Shown piece after piece: positions 1 to 5,339 of a stretch of DNA of 7,844 nucleotides. The translations under genes were made by a program, and so were the position numbers. The notes beneath the pieces were generated by a model. That model saw nothing but the letters and a program-made list of their open reading frames with translations, was not told the DNA's origin and ran no database searches. This DNA is from JBCCLJ01 sp039026915 (GTDB lineage Bacteria > Acidobacteriota > Thermoanaerobaculia > Multivoradales > Multivoraceae): positions 1-7,844 of the forward strand of contig JBCCLJ010000273.1 of assembly GCA_039026915.1 (NCBI GenBank), read 5' to 3'. Each line of letters starts with the position of its first letter. Position 1 is the stretch's first letter.

Positions 1-734
1 GTGTAGCGCAGGTTGGGCACGTCTTCGTAGAGGACGAGGGAACGCCCGCGGAACTCGGAGTCGGCAAACAGCGTCACGCGGCAGCCGCGCGGCACCGTGA
101 CCGACGTCAGCTCGTCGTTGCCCAGATGTGTCCGCCGGAGACTGGCGATCGGACCCGAGACCCAGATCGTGCGACCCGAGTAGCGGTCGTTCCTGTGCAG
201 ACCGACGCTGCGCTGGCGGCTCCTGCCGCGATCGTGACGATCGTAGGTCGGCGTGCGATAGCGCTCCTGGCGATAACTCTGTTCGCGTCCGTAGCGGTCG
301 TATCCGCTCTGGTTGCCGTAGCGGGGCGACCGGTCATAGCGGTCGTAACGACGGCCGCGCTGGCCTCGACAGATCACGTCGACCGACGACACGCGATCGT
401 TGCCGACGGCGGTGCGGCCCAGGCGGCTCACGTCTCCCCGAACCTCGACGGCCGGCCCACGAAAGTTGCTGTCGCGATAGATGACTGCGGTGCACCCCGG
501 TGCGACGGCGATCGAGCTCGCTCGGTCGTTGCCGACGTAGCTGCCCCGCAGATTGGCGTGGGCCTCGTACAGCGTGGTGCTGCGCCCCCGGAAGTCCTTG
601 TGCTCGAACAGAGTGACCTGCGCCGCTGCGGTCGAAGCGAGGAGCAGTCCGGCAACCGCAGCGAGCACCACGCCGCGGCAAGAGCGATCAGAGGTGGAGT
701 TGCGGAGGCTTCGGCTCTCTGAGAGGTTCGTCAT
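1..734 (-). CDS. Secreted beta/gamma-crystallin family protein, 3' end cut off by the window
   Basis: The minus-strand frame from ATG 734-732 stays open to the left edge (244 codons, no stop), so the C-terminus lies outside. A polar, basic n-region (1-20), a hydrophobic stretch (21-33) and an Ala-rich end (STAAA, probable cleavage near 38/39) form a Sec-type signal peptide. Four Greek-key motifs follow: VTLFEHKDFRG (40-50), AVIYRDSNFRG (83-93), RYSGRTIWVSG (184-194) and VTLFADSEFRG (220-230). The first three end in the microbial crystallin Ca2+ signature [ND][ND]xx[ST]S: NDRASS (69-74), NDRVSS (112-117), NDELTS (206-211). The fourth is cut. This makes two crystallin domains separated by an Arg/Tyr-rich linker (about 124-185). 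Cys81, Cys122 and Cys218 could form disulfides. An upstream GAGGAA supports the start. Family knowledge: such domains bind Ca2+ and gain stability; the cellular role here is unknown. Family call secure, function not. Confidence 0.88.
   Translation of the reverse strand, partial: MTNLSESRSLRNSTSDRSCRGVVLAAVAGLLLASTAAAQVTLFEHKDFRGRSTTLYEAHANLRGSYVGNDRASSIAVAPGCTAVIYRDSNFRGPAVEVRGDVSRLGRTAVGNDRVSSVDVICRGQRGRRYDRYDRSPRYGNQSGYDRYGREQSYRQERYRTPTYDRHDRGRSRQRSVGLHRNDRYSGRTIWVSGPIASLRRTHLGNDELTSVTVPRGCRVTLFADSEFRGRSLVLYEDVPNLRY
180..365 (-). repeat. Degenerate Tyr-Asp-Arg repeat region encoding the inter-domain linker of the crystallin protein
   Basis: Residues 124-185 of the crystallin protein are built from short units of the type YDRY, YGR, YRQ and YDRH, very rich in Arg, Tyr and Asp. 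At DNA level the plus-strand 10-mer TAGCGGTCGT is repeated exactly at 181-190, 292-301 and 337-346, each time encoding (Y/N)-D-R-Y in the same frame. The segment is low in hydrophobic residues and should be disordered and positively charged. It could be a flexible spacer or bind acidic polymers; this is inference. Confidence 0.6.
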
Positions 735-739
735 GGCTG

Positions 740-745
740 TTCCTC
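740..745 (-). promoter_or_regulatory. Shine-Dalgarno site of the crystallin gene
   Basis: On the minus strand GAGGAA lies five bases upstream of the ATG at 734-732. It supports this start for a frame whose 3' end is missing from the window. Confidence 0.6.
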
Positions 746-869
746 GAAGTCGTCGGTTGCCGCGCCGGTCGCGGACACCCAACGAAGACTGCAGGGCGCA
801 TGCCAGTCGTGCAAACGTCCCTCGGAGCAGCGGTTTCGAGTGGGGCAGGCTTCGGCTCAGGAACCGACG

Positions 870-886
870 GAGGACGAAGTGTCCTC
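870..886. repeat. Perfect 6-bp inverted repeat in the divergent intergenic region
   Basis: GAGGAC (870-875) and GTCCTC (881-886) are exact reverse complements with a five-base spacer. The flanking bases do not extend the pairing. It is about 70 bases upstream of the nucleoside hydrolase start. It may be a regulator site or chance; in GC-rich DNA a 6-bp arm is not statistically strong. Confidence 0.3.
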
Positions 887-943
887 GATTGCGGTCGATC
901 TGAGGGTAGGCTCCGCGCCGAGAAGCAAACGGTCCTCACACCG

Positions 944-949
944 AAGGAG
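944..949 (+). promoter_or_regulatory. Shine-Dalgarno site of the nucleoside hydrolase gene
   Basis: AAGGAG is followed by a five-base spacer and then ATG at 955-957. This strong match fixes the start, and the protein begins immediately before the first conserved strand and DTDPG motif, as is usual for the family. Confidence 0.75.
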
Positions 950-954
950 ACGGC

Positions 955-1902
955 ATGCCGCCGAGAAAGATCGTCTTCGACACCGACCCTGGCGTCGACG
1001 ATGCGATGGCTCTGTACCTCGCTCTGGCGTCCGAGGAGCTGGAGGTGCTCGGTCTGACGACCGTCTTCGGCAATCACACGACGGAGGTCACGACACGCAA
1101 CGCGCTCGCACTCCTGCAGATCGCGGGGCGCGAGGACATTCCGGTCGTAGCCGGTGCGAAAGATCCCGTCGCGATGCCCTACCTCGGGCCGGTGGCTCAC
1201 GTGCACGGCGACAACGGGCTCGGCAATGCCGATCTGCCGGAAGTGACGGCGAAAGCCGACGAAGGCGCAGCGCGATGGATGTTCGAGCAGGCGGCAGCTC
1301 ACCCGGGAGAGGTGACGCTGCTGGCGGTCGGACCGCTGACGAATCTGGCCGTGGCTCTGGAACGACATCCTGAGATCGAGTCGCTCGTTCAGGAGGTCGT
1401 CGTGATGGGTGGCAACGCCCTGGTTCCCGGGAACGCGACGCCGGCCGCAGAGGCCAACATGCTGAACGACCCGGAGGCGGCGGATCGCGTGTTCGGTGCC
1501 TCCTGGAAGGTCTCGATGATCGGCCTCGACGTCACGCATGAGGTGATCCCCACCGGTGCCGAGCTCGATCGTCTCGCGACTTCGAAGTTGCCCGCGACGC
1601 GCTTTCTTTCGGAAGTGGTGCCGTTCTACCGTCACTTCTTCGAGTCGACGAACGGTATCGACGGGATCTACATGCACGATCCGACGGCCGTCGTCTATCT
1701 GATCGCTCCGGAGCTCTTTACCTCCGAGCGGTGGGCGCTGCGCGTGGAGACCGAAGGCATGAGTCGCGGCAAGACGTGGCCGAGTCTCGGTGGCACGGAC
1801 GATGCGACGCCGTCCGCCTGGCGAGACCGCCCGCGAGTCACCGTCTGCACCGGCGCCGAAGAGCGTGCGGTCATCGAGCTGACGTTCGACCGTCTGCTCT
1901 GA
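955..1902 (+). CDS. Nucleoside hydrolase (inosine-uridine preferring superfamily)
   Basis: The 315-residue protein, normal length for the family, should hydrolyse the N-glycosidic bond of ribonucleosides to free base and ribose in the cytoplasm, for salvage. The N-terminal signature DTDPGVDDAMAL (9-20) supplies the calcium-binding and general-base aspartates D11, D15 and D16. Other family positions are present: N40, the HGDNG block (84-88), T129 in VGPLTN, MGG (151-153), N160, E166 and N168 (AEANMLNDPEAA, 165-176), and H241-D242 in MHDP, where the Asp completes the calcium site. Positions 160, 166, 168, 241 and 242 coincide, as I recall, with those of the Crithidia enzyme. No signal peptide is present. 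All catalytic residues are intact, so the enzyme should be active. Base preference cannot be read, so no rih symbol is assigned. It stands alone, with no transporter or ribokinase beside it. Confidence 0.95.
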   Translation: MPPRKIVFDTDPGVDDAMALYLALASEELEVLGLTTVFGNHTTEVTTRNALALLQIAGREDIPVVAGAKDPVAMPYLGPVAHVHGDNGLGNADLPEVTAKADEGAARWMFEQAAAHPGEVTLLAVGPLTNLAVALERHPEIESLVQEVVVMGGNALVPGNATPAAEANMLNDPEAADRVFGASWKVSMIGLDVTHEVIPTGAELDRLATSKLPATRFLSEVVPFYRHFFESTNGIDGIYMHDPTAVVYLIAPELFTSERWALRVETEGMSRGKTWPSLGGTDDATPSAWRDRPRVTVCTGAEERAVIELTFDRLL

Positions 1903-1928
1903 TGGCGCAACGAGCCGGCGTTCGCCGC

Positions 1929-1937
1929 TGCTACGAT
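1929..1937 (+). promoter_or_regulatory. Possible extended -10 promoter element for the propeller/lipoprotein pair
   Basis: TGCTACGAT matches the extended -10 pattern TGnTAnnnT. Initiation a few bases later would give a leader of roughly 80 bases before ATG 2028. No good -35 hexamer is seen 16-18 bases upstream, which extended -10 promoters can tolerate. Based on pattern only. Confidence 0.35.
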
Positions 1938-2015
1938 CGAGGGCCATCCACGCACGGACGCTCGGGGAATCCGTCTCGCGATCCCATTCCTCGAGCACAG
2001 CCCCTCTGTCACAGT

Positions 2016-2020
2016 AGGAG
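2016..2020 (+). promoter_or_regulatory. Shine-Dalgarno site that decides the start of the propeller gene
   Basis: AGGAG with a seven-base spacer precedes ATG 2028-2030. The same frame is open upstream to 1731, inside the hydrolase gene, but only the 2028 start has this site and gives a protein beginning with a clean signal peptide. Confidence 0.75.
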
Positions 2021-2027
2021 TCGACGC

Positions 2028-3146
2028 ATGAGAGTTTCGTTGCTTCGCAAGTTCTCGCTCAGCACCCTCATCGCTACGGCAGCGCTCGCCAGTCTGTCGC
2101 TGCCCTCGTTTGCCGGGGTGTCCCTCGGCGACGGCCAGACGACGGGCAAGGTGCCCGTGCGTTCCGCCGGCCCTCTCGCTTTCAGTCCGGACGGCGTTCT
2201 CTTCCTGGGTGATTCCCTTTCCGGCGCTCTCTTTGCCGTCGACAGCTCGGCCGATGCGGGGAGTCCGGGTGCGATCTCGCTCGACGGCGTCGATCGCAAG
2301 GTTGCGGCGCTCCTTGGCACGACGCCCGAGGGAATCCGCATCGTCGATCTCGCCGTGCACCCCAAGAGCGGTCGCGCCTACCTGTCGGTCGCGCGCGGCA
2401 GCGGTCCGGAAGCGCAGGCCGCCGTGGTGACGGTCGACAAGGCCGGAACCGTAGACCTCTTCTCGCTGGACGAGGTCGCCTACTCGAAGCTCGAGCTGCC
2501 GAACCCGGTGAGTGAGACGGCGGAGGATCGTCGCGGTCGGCCGCTGCGCATGCAGGCGATCACCGACATCGCCTACGCTGGCGGCAAGGTGCTCGTCGCC
2601 GGTCTCTCCAACGAAGAGTTCTCCTCGCGCATGCACACCCTCGACTTTCCTTTCACCCAGGCCAAGTCCGGCGTCGGCATCGAGGTGTACCACGGTGCAC
2701 ATGGCAAGTGGGAGACGCACGCGCCCGTGCGTACCCTGACGACCTACGACATCGGCGGCGCGGCGCACGTGCTGGCGGCCTACACCTGCACGCCGCTCGT
2801 CACCTTTCCGGTCACGGATCTCGTGGACGGCGCCGAAGTGCGGGGTACCACCGTCGCGGAGCTCGGCAATCGCAACCGCCCGCTCGACATGATCGTCTAC
2901 AGCGACGGGGGGCAGGACTACGCGCTGATGGCCAACAGCAGCCGTGGCGTGATGAAGGTCGACCTCTCCTCGATCGAAAGCCAGGAAGGTCTCACCAGCC
3001 GCGTCGCCGACAGGGCGGGACTCAAGTACGAGACGATCGCCGAGCTGCAGGACGTCACGCAGCTCGACCGGCTCGACGGCGATCACTCGCTTCTGCTCAT
3101 CGAGAGCGACACGGGCGCGAAGCTGCAGACGGTCGCGCTGCCGTAG
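2028..3146 (+). CDS. Secreted protein of unknown function, probable beta-propeller
   Basis: From ATG 2028 the product is 372 residues. A basic n-region, hydrophobic core (about 9-25) and SFA-G end predict a Sec signal peptide cut after A29. The mature chain has successive strand-rich, blade-like segments, for example AFSPDGVLFLGD (51-62) followed by GALFAVD (66-72), then IVDLAVHPKSGRAYLSVARG (105-124), ITDIAYAGGKVLVAGL (178-193), HVLAAYTCTPLVTFPV (247-262), and a final pair DMIVYSDGGQDYALMANSSR (287-306) and SLLLIESDTGAKLQTV (354-369). This resembles NHL/WD40-like propellers, but there is no strict repeat signature. From memory, blocks such as LGNRNRPLDM (279-288) and MANSSRGVMK (301-310) recur in an uncharacterised family from several high-GC phyla. 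No catalytic motif is visible. It should act outside the cytoplasmic membrane. A lipoprotein gene follows 13 bases later, so the two probably share an mRNA and perhaps a surface complex. Confidence 0.8.
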   Translation: MRVSLLRKFSLSTLIATAALASLSLPSFAGVSLGDGQTTGKVPVRSAGPLAFSPDGVLFLGDSLSGALFAVDSSADAGSPGAISLDGVDRKVAALLGTTPEGIRIVDLAVHPKSGRAYLSVARGSGPEAQAAVVTVDKAGTVDLFSLDEVAYSKLELPNPVSETAEDRRGRPLRMQAITDIAYAGGKVLVAGLSNEEFSSRMHTLDFPFTQAKSGVGIEVYHGAHGKWETHAPVRTLTTYDIGGAAHVLAAYTCTPLVTFPVTDLVDGAEVRGTTVAELGNRNRPLDMIVYSDGGQDYALMANSSRGVMKVDLSSIESQEGLTSRVADRAGLKYETIAELQDVTQLDRLDGDHSLLLIESDTGAKLQTVALP

Positions 3147-3159
3147 GCGCCGTTTCCGC

Positions 3160-4317
3160 GTGCGACGCTCGGCGGCTCGCTGGGGAGTCGCGGCACTTCT
3201 GTGTCTCGGCGGCTGTGCACTGCCTTCACCGGAGCTCGAGTTCGATGAGGCTGCAGGCGTCGTGCGCGCCGAGCTTCCGGAGAGCCTGACGCGACTCCTC
3301 GAGTCGGCCGCAGCCGATGCAGACGGCCGACTCACGGTCTCGGAGATCCTCCATGTGCAGGTCGTGTCCGCCGGCGACGAAGCGTCGGTCGCGATGCACG
3401 GCAGCGCCGACTTCGCGCGTGGCGAGTTGGTGTTCACGCCGAGCTTCCCGTTTGCTGCCGGCGTCGGCTACCGCGCGTCCTTCGACGGCGCTGCCTTCGT
3501 CGAACGGTTCGGTGGCCTGCCCCCTTCGAGCGCCGAGCTGGAGTTCCGGCCTGCCGTGGATCGCGTCTCGTCGACGCCGCGGGTCGTGGCCCTCTATCCG
3601 AGCGGCGATGAACTTCCGCAGAACCTTCTGCGCATGTATCTGCACTTCAGCGAGCCGATGCGCCAAGGCGTCGCTTGGGATCACCTACGGCTCGAAGATG
3701 CCGGCGGCCGCGTCCTCGAGCTCGGCCTGCTCGAGCTCGATCACGAGCTGTGGGATCCTTCGGGCACACGGCTGACGCTGCTCTTCGACCCGGGCCGTCT
3801 CAAGAGCGGACTGCTGCCGAATCGCGAAGAGGGCAGGCCGCTCGATGGGCAGTCTACGATCGCGTTCGTCGTCGACGGCTCCTGGCACAGCGCGGAGGGA
3901 ACTCCGCTCGGGACCGAGCACCGAGTCGTTTACGCCGTCGGGCCGCCAGATCACACGCAGCCGCGTCCCGCCGAGTGGTCCTTGCTACCTCCCGGCCTCG
4001 ACTCGCGCGAGCCGCTCGAGATCGAGCTCGACGGCCCGCTCGATCACGGCATGCTGGAGCGCTCGCTCGTTCTTCTGCGAGAGGGTGAGTCGATTGCGGT
4101 TCGTGCTTCTGCGACTCGGGGCGAGCGCACGGTTCTGCTCACGCCTGAGGAGCCTTGGGCCGCCGGCTCCTACGTCGTTCAGATCAACTCTCGTCTGGAG
4201 GACCCGTCGGGGAACAGCGTGCGGCGACCGTTCGAGACGCGTCTGACGGAGGAGCCCCAGAGCCCGGGTGAGACGCAGCCCGCGCGCCTCTCTTTCGTTC
4301 TGGTCGACGAGGGCTGA
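3160..4317 (+). CDS. Lipoprotein with SbsA/Big_5-type Ig-like domains
   Basis: The 385-residue product begins MRRSAARWGVAALLCLGGC: a basic start, a hydrophobic stretch and the lipobox LGGC with the acylated Cys at 19. Ala at +2 suggests outer-membrane rather than inner-membrane retention. Ig-like segments follow. ELVFTPSFPFAAGVGYRASF (89-108) closes a first domain. RVVALYPSGDELPQNLLRMY (141-160) then LHFSEPM (161-167) opens a second, a typical bacterial Ig-like (Big_5) start. A third (about 268-362) ends with WAAGSYVVQI (333-342) and LEDPSGN (346-352), the usual Big_5 close. No enzyme motif is visible, so a structural or binding role outside the cell is likely. The start is GTG with no good Shine-Dalgarno site and lies 13 bases after the propeller gene, suggesting translation coupled to that gene. 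The start is supported by the lipobox position. Confidence 0.82.
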   Translation: MRRSAARWGVAALLCLGGCALPSPELEFDEAAGVVRAELPESLTRLLESAAADADGRLTVSEILHVQVVSAGDEASVAMHGSADFARGELVFTPSFPFAAGVGYRASFDGAAFVERFGGLPPSSAELEFRPAVDRVSSTPRVVALYPSGDELPQNLLRMYLHFSEPMRQGVAWDHLRLEDAGGRVLELGLLELDHELWDPSGTRLTLLFDPGRLKSGLLPNREEGRPLDGQSTIAFVVDGSWHSAEGTPLGTEHRVVYAVGPPDHTQPRPAEWSLLPPGLDSREPLEIELDGPLDHGMLERSLVLLREGESIAVRASATRGERTVLLTPEEPWAAGSYVVQINSRLEDPSGNSVRRPFETRLTEEPQSPGETQPARLSFVLVDEG

Positions 4318-4332
4318 GGTCCGCCCTCAGTC
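4312..4332. terminator. Palindrome spanning both convergent stop codons; possible bidirectional terminator hairpin
   Basis: CTGAGG (4314-4319) and CCTCAG (4325-4330) pair around a five-base loop, and G4313-T4331 (wobble) and G4312-C4332 extend the stem to eight pairs. The lipoprotein stop TGA (4315-4317) and the glycosyltransferase stop (TGA on minus, 4329-4327) lie symmetrically in the two arms. An alternative pairing is GAGGGC (4309-4314) with GCCCTC (4323-4328). No T-tract follows on either side, so intrinsic termination is uncertain. Confidence 0.4.
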
Positions 4333-5337
4333 GAAGGCCTCCATCGTGACGTCGGTGAGGACCGATCTCCAGATGTCGAGCCGGTTCCCGACGCCGTCCT
4401 TGTCGTCGAAGAAGTTCCTCAGGGCCAGCTCGCCGGAGAGGGCGGCGGCGATCGAGAACGTCGAGTACTTCGTCATCTGAACGACACGGGCACATCGCGT
4501 CAGACCGAAGAAGTCGACGAGTGCCGGGTAGCCCGCCCGATCTCGGTGCTGCGCGGGGACGCTGGCGCACACGGCGTCGCCGCCCAGGGCCTGGACCCGT
4601 TCGATGAGCTCGTCGCGGTAGGCGAGATCATCGGAGCAGATGAAGAACTTCTCACCGCGCTCGACCGCTTGCTCGAGGTATCGCAGGCCGCTCGCTTCGA
4701 TCGACTTCCACGTGGCGATCGACATCTCGAACGCAACCTCGCTCTGGTCGTCGGGCAGGACCTTGTCGGTCAGACGGACGTGGACGCCGACTCTGCTTGC
4801 GATGTCCGCGGGAATGCCTTCGACGACATCCGGGGAGGGCACGGTGTCGGCTGCGACGCCCCGGTACGTTTCCACGATCTGTTCGAGTGTGAGCTGCGGA
4901 TCGAGTTCGTAGTGCGGCAGTTCTGTGAGCAGGCGGTCCGGGCAGCTGTTGCCCCACTCGCGGCCACTCCGCAGAACGATCTGCCTTGCACCCGAAGGGA
5001 GTTGGATCAGGCAGTGATCGATCCGATGAGAGTCGCTGAAGTCCCAATCGTCTTCGCCGTAGCTCCACGATCGCCGCGGAACGTCGGCGACCAGTTGGCA
5101 GCCGCGGATGGAGAAGAGGTCGATGTCGTAGATCCCTGTGAAGCCTGGATACTGGTTGCCGTCCGGATGCCAGTAGATGTCGACTCGGGCGTCGGCTGCG
5201 TGGAGGCGCGCGAGGGTCACCGCTGCCCACACGTCGGTGATGCGGTCGCCGAACCCGGAAAGACAGTGAAGTCGGTTGAAGAACGCCGACGGGTCGAGCC
5301 TCCTTCGCCAAGGCGGCCACCAGCTCAGGCCCCGCAT
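4327..5337 (-). CDS. Fucosyltransferase-like glycosyltransferase (GT23/O-FucT-type HxR motif)
   Basis: The 336-residue product has no signal peptide and should be cytoplasmic or membrane-associated. A glycine-containing segment, GFGDRITDVWAAVTLARLH (28-46), resembles the first nucleotide-sugar-fold helix of fucosyltransferase-like enzymes. The signature VGVHVRLTDKV (183-193) matches the HxRxxDK motif of FUT8/NodZ, whose Arg contacts the GDP-sugar; FFICSDD (231-237) and YSTFSIAAALSG (291-302) match later conserved blocks. The second Arg of the FUT8 HVRR motif is Leu here, so donor and acceptor are uncertain. The N-terminus (WWPPWRRR, 6-13) is aromatic and basic, perhaps for membrane contact. 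ATG 5337-5335 overlaps the upstream gene's stop by one base (TGATG), indicating coupled translation. The frame runs open further upstream to 5967, but that part is an out-of-frame reading of the fusion gene. It probably modifies the same surface glycan as its neighbour. Confidence 0.8.
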   Translation of the reverse strand: MRGLSWWPPWRRRLDPSAFFNRLHCLSGFGDRITDVWAAVTLARLHAADARVDIYWHPDGNQYPGFTGIYDIDLFSIRGCQLVADVPRRSWSYGEDDWDFSDSHRIDHCLIQLPSGARQIVLRSGREWGNSCPDRLLTELPHYELDPQLTLEQIVETYRGVAADTVPSPDVVEGIPADIASRVGVHVRLTDKVLPDDQSEVAFEMSIATWKSIEASGLRYLEQAVERGEKFFICSDDLAYRDELIERVQALGGDAVCASVPAQHRDRAGYPALVDFFGLTRCARVVQMTKYSTFSIAAALSGELALRNFFDDKDGVGNRLDIWRSVLTDVTMEAFD

Positions 5338-5339
5338 CA
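5335..5339 (-). promoter_or_regulatory. TGATG stop/start overlap coupling the two glycosyltransferase genes
   Basis: On the minus strand the fusion gene's TGA (5339-5337) shares its A with the next gene's ATG (5337-5335). A weak AGGAA lies about a dozen bases upstream, so reinitiation by the terminating ribosome is the likely way of starting the second gene. Confidence 0.7.

Larger units (their letters stand above)
735..954. promoter_or_regulatory. Divergent intergenic region between the crystallin and nucleoside hydrolase genes
   Basis: These 220 bases separate two divergently transcribed genes, so promoters for both must lie here or in the flanking coding ends. I see the ribosome binding sites at both ends and a perfect inverted repeat, GAGGAC-GAAGT-GTCCTC, at 870-886, which could be an operator or a small hairpin. 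I could not find a -35/-10 pair of convincing match and spacing on either strand. Frames that stay open through this stretch look like GC-driven shadows. Confidence 0.45.
1903..2027. other. Intergenic gap between nucleoside hydrolase and secreted propeller genes
   Basis: These 125 bases contain no credible gene. A short CGGCG-TT-CGCCG self-complementary stretch (about 1916-1927) sits after the hydrolase stop, but its loop is too small and no T-tract follows, so it is not a convincing terminator. A possible extended -10 element and the ribosome binding site of the next gene lie in the same gap, suggesting that the downstream pair has its own promoter. Confidence 0.4.

Noticed and set aside
126..722. 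A 198-codon plus-strand frame at the left end
   Set aside because: It is antisense to the crystallin gene, whose minus-strand frame shows repeated Greek-key and calcium motifs; the Ala/Val-rich plus product has no support.
955..1902. Reading the nucleoside hydrolase as part of a defence or signalling system that breaks down nucleotides
   Set aside because: It has the ordinary catalytic set and length, with no fused sensor domain and no partner effector beside it; nucleoside salvage is the simpler explanation.
688..1998. A 436-codon minus-strand frame covering the nucleoside hydrolase and the divergent gap
   Set aside because: It lies opposite an enzyme with a full active-site set, and its end runs out of frame into the start of the crystallin gene. 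The composition is that of a shadow.
1731..2027. Starting the propeller gene at 1731
   Set aside because: This would overlap the end of the hydrolase gene and bury the signal peptide; AGGAG and ATG at 2028 fit better.
1695..3437. A 580-codon minus-strand open frame across the propeller gene
   Set aside because: It is antisense to a gene with a signal peptide, ribosome binding site and recognisable conserved blocks; its product is Arg/Ala-rich with no domain, as expected of a GC-rich shadow frame.
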